Assembly: GCA_027592645.1 (NCBI GenBank)
Contig: JAQCKI010000004.1
Location: 1-39,910, forward strand
Reading direction: 5' to 3'
DNA length: 39,910 bases
DNA from: Chloroflexota bacterium
GTDB lineage: Bacteria > Chloroflexota > Dehalococcoidia > UBA2979
In this document: piece by piece, positions 8,016 to 17,433 of the stretch
How positions within the stretch are numbered: the stretch's first letter is position 1
Layout of the letters: every line of letters starts with the position of its first letter
Position numbers and translations under genes: made by a program
Notes under the pieces: generated by a model
Told to the model about the DNA's origin: nothing
Databases searched by the model: none
What the model saw: only the letters and a program-made list of their open reading frames with translations

Positions 8016-8975
8016 ATGCCGGGACTGGACTCGCTCGCCGCTCGCATCGCCGCGCTCCCGGTCGCCGCGGACACCGCCTGGGTGTTCCCCGGTCAGGGTG
8101 CGCAGGCCGTTGGCATGGGCCAGGACCTGGCGCAGGCGATCCCCGCCGCACTCGAGGTCTTTGACGCCGCCGACGCCGCCCTCGGCGTCTCGATCTCCAC
8201 GATCTGCTTTGAGGGGCCGGAGGCGGAACTCACCCGCACGGTGAACACGCAGCCAGCGATCGTGACGCACTCGATCGCGGCGCTGGTCGGCGCGCTGGAG
8301 TCGGGCACGATCACCCACCGCCCTGCCTTTGTCGCCGGTCACTCGCTCGGCGAGTACGCCGCGCTGGTGGTCGCCGGTGCCGTCTCGTTCGAGGACGGCG
8401 TGTGCCTGGTGCGCGAACGCGGCCGCCTGATGCAAGAAGCCTGCGACCGCGAGCCGAGCACGATGGCGGCGGTACTGGGCGTGGAGCCTGACGTGCTGAC
8501 GAAGATCTGCGCCGACCACGGCGCGGCGATCTGCAACTTCAACGCCCCCGGCAACATCACGATCGGTGGTACCGCCGCGGCGGTGGCGGCCGCCTCGGCC
8601 GCTGCCACCGCCGCCGGCGCCAGTCGCGTGGTGCCCCTGACCGTGTCCGGTGCCTTCCACACCCCGCTGATGCAGTCCGCCGCCGATGGCATGCGGGCCG
8701 TGCTCGCGGCGGTGGCATTCCGCGACCCGACGATCCCCGTGGTCTCGAACGTCACCGCGCGTCCGATCACCTCGGCCGCTGCGCTGCCGGACGAACTCGC
8801 CACGCAGATCACCAGCCCGGTGCTCTGGGTCGGCTCGGTCGAGACGATGCAGGCCGCGGGCGTCACGCAGTTCGCGGAGTTCGGCCCCGGCAAGGTCCTC
8901 ACCGGCCTCGTGCGCCGCATCGACCGCGGCTTCGGCGTGCGCAACGTCAGCACCGCCGAGGAGGCGCGGGCGTGA
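8016..8975 (+). CDS. fabD: Malonyl CoA-acyl carrier protein transacylase
   Basis: VFPGQGAQAVGMG, AGHSLGEYAALVVAGA, SGAFHTPLM motifs. Confidence 0.95.
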   Translation: MPGLDSLAARIAALPVAADTAWVFPGQGAQAVGMGQDLAQAIPAALEVFDAADAALGVSISTICFEGPEAELTRTVNTQPAIVTHSIAALVGALESGTITHRPAFVAGHSLGEYAALVVAGAVSFEDGVCLVRERGRLMQEACDREPSTMAAVLGVEPDVLTKICADHGAAICNFNAPGNITIGGTAAAVAAASAAATAAGASRVVPLTVSGAFHTPLMQSAADGMRAVLAAVAFRDPTIPVVSNVTARPITSAAALPDELATQITSPVLWVGSVETMQAAGVTQFAEFGPGKVLTGLVRRIDRGFGVRNVSTAEEARA

Positions 8976-9727
8976 CGGGCTTGCTCGCCGGTAAGAATGC
9001 CGTGGTCACCGGCGGTGGGCGCGGCATCGGCCGCGCCATTGCCACCGCACTGGCCGAGCAGGGCGCCAACGTGCTCCTCACCTACCGCGGCAGCCAGGCC
9101 GCCGCAGAGGCCGTCGCGACCGAGTTGAGCGCCGCCCACGGCGTCAAGGTTCTCGCGACCCAGTGCGACGTGCGCGACTCCGCCGAGGTCGACCGACTGT
9201 TCGAGACCGCCAAAGAGGCGCTGGGCGCCGTCCACGTCCTGGTGAACAACGCCGGCATCACCGCCGACACACTGGTGATGCGGATGTCGGAAGAGGCCTG
9301 GGACGACGTGGTCACCACCAACCTGCGCGGCACCTTCCTGGCCTCCAAGGTGGCGGTGCGCGGGATGCTGCGTGAACGCTGGGGGCGGATCATCAACATC
9401 TCCTCGGTCGTGGGGGTCACGGGCAACGCCGGGCAGGCGAACTACGCCGCTGCCAAGGCCGGGATCATTGGCTTCACGCGTTCGCTCGCGCAGGAGGTCG
9501 CCACGCGTGGCATCACCGTGAACGCGATTGCGCCCGGCTTCGTGCTCACCGACATGACCTCCGGCCTGACCGACGAACAGAAGGCCGCCATCCTGGGGCG
9601 GATTCCCATGGCCCGGTGGGGGGAGGCCTCGGAGATCGCGGCCGTGGTCGCATTCCTCGCCTCGGACGCCGCCTCGTACATCACGGGGCAGGTGATCAAC
9701 GTGGACGGCGGTCTGGTCACGGCCTAG
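8972..9727 (+). CDS. fabG: 3-oxoacyl-[acyl-carrier-protein] reductase (SDR)
   Basis: VTGGGRGIGRAIA, NNAGIT, YAAAKAGIIGFTRSLA, GFVLTDMT; start overlaps fabD stop. Confidence 0.95.
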   Translation: MTGLLAGKNAVVTGGGRGIGRAIATALAEQGANVLLTYRGSQAAAEAVATELSAAHGVKVLATQCDVRDSAEVDRLFETAKEALGAVHVLVNNAGITADTLVMRMSEEAWDDVVTTNLRGTFLASKVAVRGMLRERWGRIINISSVVGVTGNAGQANYAAAKAGIIGFTRSLAQEVATRGITVNAIAPGFVLTDMTSGLTDEQKAAILGRIPMARWGEASEIAAVVAFLASDAASYITGQVINVDGGLVTA

Positions 9728-9750
9728 CGCCCCCGGCGCGCCGCACGCTT

Positions 9751-10215
9751 ATGGCAAGTACATCCCGCCGCCGCTCGCGCATCGTCGCCTTCCGCACGCT
9801 CTTTGAGGCGGATCTGTCGGGTCACCCGATGGAGTCCGTGCTGTCGCGGCAACTGGAGGAGGCGGGCCTCGCCTCGGACGCACGGGCGTTCACCAGTAAC
9901 CTCGTGGCGGGCGTGGTGGATCGTCGGGATGAGATCGACGAGGTCATACGCCGCCATGCACCGGCATTCCCGTTGGAGGACATGGCTGCGGTGGACCGCA
10001 ATATTTTGCGCCTTGCAATCTACGAAGTGCTCTTTGATACTGACCCCGCCCCGCTCCGCTCGGCCATCAATGAGGCGGTCGAGATTGCCAAGGGCTACGG
10101 GTCAGAATCATCCGGGCGCTTCGTGAACGGAGTACTCGGTGCGGTTGCGTTGAATGCGGCCGAACAGCACGAGCCTGACAATTCCTTCGCCGACGACGAT
10201 CTCGCCGGCGAGTAA
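9751..10215 (+). CDS. nusB: Transcription antitermination factor NusB
   Basis: RRRSRIVAFRTLFEAD ... DRNILRLAIYEVLF...PLRSAINEAVEIAKGYGSESSGRFVNGVLG. ATG at 9751. Confidence 0.95.
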   Translation: MASTSRRRSRIVAFRTLFEADLSGHPMESVLSRQLEEAGLASDARAFTSNLVAGVVDRRDEIDEVIRRHAPAFPLEDMAAVDRNILRLAIYEVLFDTDPAPLRSAINEAVEIAKGYGSESSGRFVNGVLGAVALNAAEQHEPDNSFADDDLAGE

Positions 10216-10233
10216 TGGGGAGGACCGCCTTCA

Positions 10234-10494
10234 GTGGCTTCGATTTACGAGCGAGTGCGCGGACTGATTACTGAGCAGCTGGGCGTCGAAGAGGACGAGG
10301 TGACGATGAACGCCTCCTTCGTCGACGACCTCAACGCCGACTCGCTCGACCTCGTCGAGTTGATTATGTCCATCGAGGAAGAGTTCTCGAAGGACGGCGT
10401 GCAGTTGGAGATCTCTGACGAGGACGCGGAGAAGATCCGCAGCGTGCAGGACGCGGTCGACTACCTGCGCGACGCGGGCATCGAAGACGAGTAG
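10234..10494 (+). CDS. acpP: Acyl carrier protein
   Basis: [20 protein letters not shown] phosphopantetheine site. Confidence 0.97.
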   Translation: MASIYERVRGLITEQLGVEEDEVTMNASFVDDLNADSLDLVELIMSIEEEFSKDGVQLEISDEDAEKIRSVQDAVDYLRDAGIEDE

Positions 10495-10565
10495 TTCTCC
10501 GCCCGAGTGCGAACAGTTGCGCCCCGGCAGTCCCCCGGACTGACCGGGGCGTATCATTGGACACC

Positions 10566-11147
10566 ATGAGTTTCCTTGGCGTCGGCGCGGCCGAGGTCGG
10601 GATGATCCTATTGATCGCCCTGATCCTCATCGGCCCCCAGAACTTTCCCCAGGTCATGCGGCAAGGTGGCCGCTGGTACCGCGTGGCTCGCGCTTTCAGC
10701 AGCGAGATCATGAAGGATGTCCGATCCGCGGTCGACGAGATCGAGGAGGAGGTCAAGCGCGAAGGCGGCGACCTGACCTCCATGCGCGACATGCTCAACA
10801 TCGAGCAGGACCTGCGCCAGGTGCAGTCTGACTTCCGCAACGCCACCGACGACGTGAACACCATCACGCGTGGCGACGAGGTGCGACCGCGGGAGGAATT
10901 TGACGGCCCTGCGACACCAGTCACCGCCGCCACCCCGCGCCCGACCGCCCGCGGCTGGTGGGAAGACCGTGACCCGAACGACCCGTTCGTGAAGCTCGAA
11001 CGCAGCCGTGCGGCGGCCTATGCGGCCAGCATGACAGCAAAGACTGCAGAGCCCGCGGAAGCCTCCCCCGCTCCTACCGTGGCCGCGGAGGAGCCGGCAC
11101 CGGATACCGACACCACCCCGGCTGACCGGGATGGCGCCAGCACGTGA
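10566..11147 (+). CDS. tatB: Sec-independent protein translocase TatA/TatB family
   Basis: MSFLGVGAAEVGMILLIALILIGPQNFPQVMRQGGRWYRVARAF; followed by tatC with 4-nt overlap. Confidence 0.85.
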   Translation: MSFLGVGAAEVGMILLIALILIGPQNFPQVMRQGGRWYRVARAFSSEIMKDVRSAVDEIEEEVKREGGDLTSMRDMLNIEQDLRQVQSDFRNATDDVNTITRGDEVRPREEFDGPATPVTAATPRPTARGWWEDRDPNDPFVKLERSRAAAYAASMTAKTAEPAEASPAPTVAAEEPAPDTDTTPADRDGAST

Positions 11148-11911
11148 CCTCCGATACCGATCAGCCCGAGGTCGCGGGGTCCGAGCCCAAGCGCGGCGGC
11201 GAAATGACGTTGATGGAGCACCTGCTGGAGCTCCGGAAGCGCATCACGTGGATCGCCATCACGGTGTTCATTGGGATGGGCGTCTTCTTCATCCCACCGA
11301 TTGGCTTCCGGCTGGTAGAGCTCCTGCTGCAGCCCGCTCGCCAGTCGATCCCGGACTTCCGGCCCCAGTTCATTGAGCCGATGGAGAACATCCTAGTCTA
11401 CTTCCGGGTGGCGCTCCTGGGCGGCGTGACCGCCGCGATGCCCATGATCGTCTTCCAGGTACTTGGCTTCGTCAGCCCGGCGCTGACGCCACAGGAAAAG
11501 CGCTGGGTCTTCCCGATCGTCGCGGGGGCGACCCTCTCGTTCCTGGCCGGGCTGGCGTTCTGCTACTTCCTGGTCCTGCCGTTCACGCTGGACTTCCTGC
11601 TCACGTTCGGCGAGGAGTTTGCGGAGGCGGACTGGCGGATCGGCAACTACATCGACTTTGTGACCCGCATGTTGCTGGTGCTGGGCCTGGTGTTCCAGAC
11701 GCCGCTGATCATCATGAGCCTGGCAAAGTTCCGCGTGCTGACCGCCCGCCAGATGCTGAAGTACTGGCGCTTTGCGGTCGTTGCGGCGTTCATCATTGCC
11801 GCGATCGTGACGCCGACCATCGACCCGGTGACGCAGTCACTGGTCGGCGGGCCGATCATCATCCTGTACTTCGTCGGCATATTCCTGGCCTGGCTGGTGC
11901 GGCGCGAGTAA
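11144..11911 (+). CDS. tatC: Sec-independent protein translocase TatC
   Basis: MTLMEHLLELRKRITW ... FVTRMLLVLGLVFQTPLIIMSLAKF...TPTIDPVTQSLVGGPIIILYF; polytopic. Confidence 0.95.
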   Translation: MTSDTDQPEVAGSEPKRGGEMTLMEHLLELRKRITWIAITVFIGMGVFFIPPIGFRLVELLLQPARQSIPDFRPQFIEPMENILVYFRVALLGGVTAAMPMIVFQVLGFVSPALTPQEKRWVFPIVAGATLSFLAGLAFCYFLVLPFTLDFLLTFGEEFAEADWRIGNYIDFVTRMLLVLGLVFQTPLIIMSLAKFRVLTARQMLKYWRFAVVAAFIIAAIVTPTIDPVTQSLVGGPIIILYFVGIFLAWLVRRE

Positions 11912-11922
11912 CCGGATCAACT

Positions 11923-11938
11923 GTATAACCGGTTATAC
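11923..11938. promoter_or_regulatory. Perfect 16-bp palindrome upstream of the type-4 UDG gene, candidate operator
   Basis: GTATAACCGGTTATAC, AT-rich island between tatC stop (11911) and udg start. Confidence 0.45.
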
Positions 11939-11980
11939 CAATCATTGCCGCCGCCGAGGCGCGGTGGTACCCTTCTCAGG

Positions 11981-12682
11981 ATGCATCGCACCCCTGAACC
12001 CGTGGCGCTCCGGCCGTCTCGGACAGCCCCCACGCCAAGGCCGGAGGGTCTCCGCGTGGCTGACCCGCGCCTGACGGCACCACCCGCCCTGCTTCCCCTC
12101 TACGAGGTGCCGCCTGCTGTGGCCGGCCTCTACGAGGAGGTAGCGGACTGCCCCGCCTGCATCCTGGCGCGCACCCGCTCACGCACCGTTCCGGGCTCCG
12201 GGCCCGTCCCCAGCGACCTGATGCTGATTGGTGAAGGCCCTGGTCAGCGCGAGGACGAACTCGGGCTGCCGTTCGTCGGGCGCTCCGGCCAGTTCCTCGA
12301 TGAACTGCTCGACACCATCGGCCGTTCGAGGCAGGACGTGTACGTCACCAACGTGGTGAAGTGCCGCCCGCCCGCCAATCGCGACCCCGAGCCTGCCGAG
12401 ATCGCCGCCTGCGGCGACTTCCTGGAGCGTCAGATCGAGGCGGTACAGCCGCGGGTCATCGCCACGCTCGGGCGTTTCTCGATGGCCCGCTGGTTCCCCG
12501 GCGAGCGCATCTCATCGATCCACGGACGCGCCTCGCGCGCCGGCGACCGCTGGGTGGTGCCCATGTACCACCCGGCTGCGGCGCTCCGCGCCGGCGCCCT
12601 GCGCGAGGTGATGAAGCAGGACTTCCAACAGATCCCGGCGCTCCTGGCCGGCGACACGAACAGCAAGGCGACACGCCCATGA
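11981..12682 (+). CDS. udgA: Type-4 (Fe-S) uracil-DNA glycosylase
   Basis: CPACILARTRSRTVPGSG, LMLIGEGPGQREDELGLPFVGRSGQFLDELL, VTNVVKCRPPANRDPEPAEIAACGDFLERQI, MYHPAA. ORF opens at 11945; ATG 11981 likely. Confidence 0.93.
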   Translation: MHRTPEPVALRPSRTAPTPRPEGLRVADPRLTAPPALLPLYEVPPAVAGLYEEVADCPACILARTRSRTVPGSGPVPSDLMLIGEGPGQREDELGLPFVGRSGQFLDELLDTIGRSRQDVYVTNVVKCRPPANRDPEPAEIAACGDFLERQIEAVQPRVIATLGRFSMARWFPGERISSIHGRASRAGDRWVVPMYHPAAALRAGALREVMKQDFQQIPALLAGDTNSKATRP

Positions 12683-14331
12683 CTGACAACCTGCGGATCA
12701 TCCCCCTCGGCGGCCTGGGTGAAATCGGCCGCAACATGATGATCTACGAGTACGGCGACACGATGATCGCCGTGGACGTGGGGCTGATGTTCCCCGACGT
12801 GGATCACCCCGGTGTCGATCTGATCATCCCGGACATCGACTACATCATGCAGGACCCGTCCCGCCTGAAGGCGATCTTCCTGACCCACGGCCATGAAGAC
12901 CACATCGGCGCCGTCCCGTTCCTCCTGAAGGAGGTCAACGCGCCGGTCTTCTGCCTCCAGCTCACCCGCGGCCTGCTGAGCGTGAAGTTGCGCGAACACC
13001 ACCTCGCCGACTCCGCCGAGGTGAACGTGGTGGAGCCCGGAGACATCATCGATGTGGGGCCATTCTCCGTGGAGTTCTTCTCGGTATCGCACTCCATCCC
13101 GGACTCGGCGGGGCTGATCATCGAGACGCCCCTGGGGCCGATCGTCCACACCGGCGACTTCAAACTCGACCACACCCCGATCATGGGCCAGCACACGGAC
13201 CTCGCACGCCTCGCCACGGTCGCCGAAGAGGGCGCGCTGTTGCTGTGCGCGGACTCTACGTACGCGGAGGTGGAGGGCTACACGCCTTCCGAGCAGCGTG
13301 TCGCGGAGACGCTCGACCGCTACATCGCCAACGCCGAGGGCCGGGTGATCGTCACCACGTTCGCTTCGCTCATCTCGCGCGCTCAGATCGTGATCGATAG
13401 TGCCGCGCGGCACGGCCGGCGGGTCTTCGTCACGGGTCGGTCGATGATCAACAACGTGACCATGGCGCGCGAACTCGGCTACCTGAAGGTGCCGGCGAAC
13501 ATGCTCATGTCCGTAAACGAGATGCGCAGCCACCCTGCCGACAAGACCGTGATCATCTGCACGGGATCCCAGGGCGAGCCAACGTCGGCGCTCACGCGCA
13601 TGGCCTCCGGAAACCATCAGCAGATCACGATCCAGCAGGGTGACACGGTGATCCTGTCGTCCAGTCCGATCCCGGGCAACGAGAAGTTGGTGACGCGCAA
13701 CATCGACATGCTGTACGCCGCGGGTGCGCAGGTGATCTATAGCCGCATCGCAGATGTCCACGTACACGGCCACGCCGCGCGCGAGGAACTGAAGATCATC
13801 CACCGCCTGGTGCGGCCGCAGTACTTCATCCCGATCCACGGCGAGTATCGCCATCTGGTGATGCATCGAGAACTGGCGATCTCGCTGGGCATGCCGCCCG
13901 AGAACGCCTTCATCCTGACGGACGGCGACGTGCTGGAGATCGACGAGGACAGCGCCGGCAAGGGCGAAAAGGTCTCCGCCGACTACGTGTACGTGGACGG
14001 CCTGGGCATCGGCGACGTGGACGACTTCGTCCTGCGAGACCGTCAGCGGCTGGCGGACGACGGCTTCCTGGTCTTCGTTGCCACCATCGACCGCCACAAC
14101 GGAACCCTGACCCGCTCGCCGCAGGTGATGTCACACGGCTTCATCGGCCCGGACGAGGAGGGCGCCGTGCTGGACGAGGTGCGGCAACTGATCGTGGACG
14201 TCCTCGGCGGCGAGGAGCGCACAGTAGACTGGAAGCAGTTGCACGAATCAATCAGGGAGGATGTGTCAGACCTGCTGTACCGGAAGACCCATCGGCGTCC
14301 GCTGGTGATCCCGGTGATGCTGGAGGTCTGA
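12679..14331 (+). CDS. rnj: Ribonuclease J
   Basis: MTDNLRIIPLGGLGEIGRNMM, FLTHGHEDHIGAVPF, HTGDFKLDHTP, IPIHGEYRHLVMHRELA; ATGA overlap with udg. Confidence 0.95.
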   Translation: MTDNLRIIPLGGLGEIGRNMMIYEYGDTMIAVDVGLMFPDVDHPGVDLIIPDIDYIMQDPSRLKAIFLTHGHEDHIGAVPFLLKEVNAPVFCLQLTRGLLSVKLREHHLADSAEVNVVEPGDIIDVGPFSVEFFSVSHSIPDSAGLIIETPLGPIVHTGDFKLDHTPIMGQHTDLARLATVAEEGALLLCADSTYAEVEGYTPSEQRVAETLDRYIANAEGRVIVTTFASLISRAQIVIDSAARHGRRVFVTGRSMINNVTMARELGYLKVPANMLMSVNEMRSHPADKTVIICTGSQGEPTSALTRMASGNHQQITIQQGDTVILSSSPIPGNEKLVTRNIDMLYAAGAQVIYSRIADVHVHGHAAREELKIIHRLVRPQYFIPIHGEYRHLVMHRELAISLGMPPENAFILTDGDVLEIDEDSAGKGEKVSADYVYVDGLGIGDVDDFVLRDRQRLADDGFLVFVATIDRHNGTLTRSPQVMSHGFIGPDEEGAVLDEVRQLIVDVLGGEERTVDWKQLHESIREDVSDLLYRKTHRRPLVIPVMLEV

Positions 14332-14408
14332 GGCAGCCCGAAAGGAACGAGATCACATCGGCGCACGCCGGGGCGGGGGCCAGACGCGACCGAAGGAGCA
14401 ACGGAGCC

Positions 14409-16949
14409 ATGGCTCGCACCCGAACCCGCCGTGCGCGCGCTTCCCGGAGCGCCGCCCCCGCCCTTCCTGATCTCGCGACGATCGCGCGCAGCCTGCTGCG
14501 CCCCGAAGTCATCGGCACCGCCCTGGTGGTGATGGCCGTCGCCTCGATCCCATACCTCGTCCCGCTCACCGGCGTGATCGGCGAGTTCCGCGACTTGCTG
14601 GTGCAGGCGCTTGGCCTTCACGTGTTCACGCTGATCGTCCTGCTCGCCGCCACCGGCCTGATGCTCGCCCTGAAGCGCGGCGAGGCGATCCGGCGGCACG
14701 TGCGCCACATTGCCGGCATGGTCGCCTTGCTCGTCTTCCTGGCGGGCCTCCTGGGCCTCTGGCAGCCGGACGTGCGCGTCGGCGAGGTCGACTTCAGCGT
14801 CGTCTCCACCGGCGGCGATGCGGGCCGCGCCCTCACCTCCAGCGGCATCGCCGCGGCCGGCTGGCTGCTGGCGCTGGTCGCCGGCTTTGCGCTCCTCTGG
14901 CCGAGGACAGCGCAGGCCCTGGTCGCGAACGCACCGCGGTACGCGTGGGAGACACTGCGCTGGCTCTGGGACCTGGGCCTCCACCGCCGCCTGTGGCGCA
15001 TGCTCGCCGCCACGCCTGCGCTCCTCGCGCGCCTCAACCGACGCGCGGACGCGCCCGCCGCCGTCGTCGAGGCATCCGTCGAAGCCGAGGCGGCCCCGAA
15101 GCCCGCCCGCCGCAAGGCCGTGGCGAGTGCTGTCGCAGAGAGCGCGCTCGACCTCGATGCCGCCGTACCCGCCTCGGAGCGGAGGCGCGCCCGTGCCACT
15201 GACGACCCTGGCAAGCCCGCCACGCAGTTGCCGATGGACATGGAGACGCCGATTGGCGAGTGGCGCGAGTCCGCGGATGGCTGGCAGATCCCGCCGATGA
15301 AGCTCCTCGCCCCGCAGCCGGCCGATACCGACCGCACGATCGACAACAGCATCCGCGCCCGGCTGATCGAGCAGACGCTCTCCTCGTTCGGGGTCGATGC
15401 GAAGGTGGTGGAGATCAACACCGGCCCCACGGTCACGCAATTCGGCGTGGAGCCGGGTTGGGACGTGAAGACCAAGGCCGTCGTGGAACGCGATGCCACC
15501 GGCACCGTGATGACGGACGCCTCCGGCGCGCCACGCACCAGCGACGTGGAGATCGCACGCACGCGAATCCGCGTGAACCGCATCACCGCGCTCCAGAACG
15601 ACCTCGCGCTGGCGCTCGCGGCGCCCGCGCTTCGCATTGAAGCCCCCGTGCCCGGCAAGGCGATGGTGGGCATCGAGGTGCCGAACGGGACGACCTCGAT
15701 CGTCACGTTGCGACAGGCGATGGAGTCCGGAACGTTCAAGGCGATCATGGAGAAGGGCGCGCTGCCGATCGCGCTCGGCTCCGGCGTCTCCGGCGACACC
15801 GTGGTCGCTGACCTGGCCAAGATGCCCCACCTGCTCATCGCCGGTGCGACCGGTGCCGGCAAGTCAGTCGGCCTGAACTCGATCATCGCTTGCATGCTCA
15901 TGAACTTCTCACCCGAGCAACTGCGGTTCGTGATGGTGGACCCGAAGCGCGTGGAGATGACCGCCTACACCCCCATCCCCCACCTCGCCTTCTCCGAGAT
16001 CGTCGTGGAGATGGATCGGGTCGTGGGCACGCTGCAGGCGGTGATCAACGAGATGGAGACGCGCTACCGGCGCTTCGCCCAGGTCGGCGTCCGCAACATC
16101 GAGCGCTACAACGAGAAGGAACCGCGGAAACTGCCCTACTGGGTGGTGATCATCGATGAACTCGCGGACCTGATGCTGGCGGCGCCGTACCAGGTAGAGC
16201 ACCAGTTGGTGCGCCTCGCACAACTGGCGCGTGCCACCGGCATCCACCTGATCGTCGCGACGCAGCGGCCCTCGGTGGACGTGATCACCGGGCTGATCAA
16301 GGCGAACTTCCCGACGCGGATCGCCTTCGCGGTCTCATCCAGCGTGGACTCACGCACGATCCTCGATCAGGGCGGCGCGGAGAAGCTGCTGGGCAAGGGC
16401 GACATGCTCTACCTGGCGCCGGACGCGCAGAAGCCCAAGCGCGTGCAGGGCGTCTATGTCACGGATGAGGAGATCGAGGGCATCGTCTCCTTCTGGACGC
16501 AGGACCGCTTCAAGAAGCTCGCGCCGGAGAAGTACGACGACATGCTGGAGAAGGCGCTGGACCAGGCGATCACAATGGCCCCGGACGGTTCGATGCCGCC
16601 TGATCCCGCCGACGACCCGATGATCCAGCGCGCGATCGATGTGGCGAAGGGGAGCAAGTCGCTCTCGACGTCCATGCTTCAGCGCAAGCTCGGCATTGGC
16701 TATCCGCGTGCCGCACGGCTGATGGATCTGCTGGAGGAGCGCGGCGTCGTGGGGCCTCAGGAGTCCGGCAGCAAGCCGCGTGACGTGCTGATCGACGAGG
16801 ACGGCGACGCTGTCGGCGGCGTCGATGCGTTCGAGCCGGCGAGCCTCGCCGCGCACGCCGCCTCCTTCACGCCATCGAAACGGCGCGAGGCTGACGACGC
16901 AGAGAAGCCCGCCTCGCGCTCGTTCCCCCCGGCGTTCGACGCCGAGTAG
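14409..16949 (+). CDS. ftsK: DNA translocase FtsK/SpoIIIE
   Basis: N-terminal TM helices, Walker A AGATGAGKSVGLNSII, VVIIDELADLM, ATQRPSVDVITGLIKANFPTRIAF, C-terminal winged-helix gamma domain. Confidence 0.95.
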   Translation: MARTRTRRARASRSAAPALPDLATIARSLLRPEVIGTALVVMAVASIPYLVPLTGVIGEFRDLLVQALGLHVFTLIVLLAATGLMLALKRGEAIRRHVRHIAGMVALLVFLAGLLGLWQPDVRVGEVDFSVVSTGGDAGRALTSSGIAAAGWLLALVAGFALLWPRTAQALVANAPRYAWETLRWLWDLGLHRRLWRMLAATPALLARLNRRADAPAAVVEASVEAEAAPKPARRKAVASAVAESALDLDAAVPASERRRARATDDPGKPATQLPMDMETPIGEWRESADGWQIPPMKLLAPQPADTDRTIDNSIRARLIEQTLSSFGVDAKVVEINTGPTVTQFGVEPGWDVKTKAVVERDATGTVMTDASGAPRTSDVEIARTRIRVNRITALQNDLALALAAPALRIEAPVPGKAMVGIEVPNGTTSIVTLRQAMESGTFKAIMEKGALPIALGSGVSGDTVVADLAKMPHLLIAGATGAGKSVGLNSIIACMLMNFSPEQLRFVMVDPKRVEMTAYTPIPHLAFSEIVVEMDRVVGTLQAVINEMETRYRRFAQVGVRNIERYNEKEPRKLPYWVVIIDELADLMLAAPYQVEHQLVRLAQLARATGIHLIVATQRPSVDVITGLIKANFPTRIAFAVSSSVDSRTILDQGGAEKLLGKGDMLYLAPDAQKPKRVQGVYVTDEEIEGIVSFWTQDRFKKLAPEKYDDMLEKALDQAITMAPDGSMPPDPADDPMIQRAIDVAKGSKSLSTSMLQRKLGIGYPRAARLMDLLEERGVVGPQESGSKPRDVLIDEDGDAVGGVDAFEPASLAAHAASFTPSKRREADDAEKPASRSFPPAFDAE

Positions 16950-17198
16950 GGCCGCACGAGGCCACCCACCCGTTCGCGCTCGTTCGCACGAGCACATCCG
17001 CGAGTTCCGATGCGCAGCAATGCGTCGGTGCGACCTCGGCGCGCAGGTATCTGGGTGCGGGCCGCGAGAGCGGCGCTCCCCCGCCTTGCCCGGCGGGTGC
17101 ACCATGAAGGCAGCCAGTAAACGAGTGGTTGCCCCGAACGGTAGGAACCGCCATTGAAGCGAACGACATCATCGGACGCATGACCGTCCTCGAAGGTG

Positions 17199-17393
17199 CA
17201 GTGCCAGGCCGAACCACTAGCGAGTGGGGCTGTGACTGAGCCCATGTGGCTCCGTCCTGAGCGCGACGATGCGCGCCAACTCTTGCGCTCCGGCCTCTAC
17301 TCCAGGGCCAACGCCGTCTTTCGGCGATGCGAGCCTGGGTGCTGAATCTTCGGGCGGACAAGCCGCCCCCCGGCAGTGGATGCCGGGGGGCGG
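17199..17393 (+). ncRNA. Candidate structured RNA with intrinsic terminator (family unknown)
   Basis: Long-range helix CAGTGCCAGGC (17199-17209) / GCCTGGGTGCTG (17333-17344) enclosing several hairpins, followed by terminator-like hairpin 17363-17393. Strand inferred from terminator position. Confidence 0.4.
17363..17393. terminator. Strong hairpin between convergent ftsK and uvrB
   Basis: Perfect 13-bp stem CCGCCCCCCGGCA - GTGGA - TGCCGGGGGGCGG. Confidence 0.65.
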
Positions 17394-17433
17394 TTCTGCG
17401 TTTGCGGGGCCAATCGAGCGCGGGTGGGTGCCC

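Noticed and set aside
12430-14097. 555-aa minus-strand ORF opposite RNase J
   Set aside because: Antisense of a confidently coding gene; low-complexity Arg/His/Val-rich translation with no domain, as expected from third-position GC bias.
14043-15830. 595-aa minus-strand ORF opposite ftsK (also 14618-15901)
   Set aside because: Shadow ORF of a conserved gene; composition not protein-like.
17104-17157. 17-codon plus-strand ORF MKAASKRVVAPNGRNRH upstream of the structured RNA candidate
   Set aside because: Weak SD, no clear promoter or terminator of its own, and this length occurs by chance; kept only as a note.
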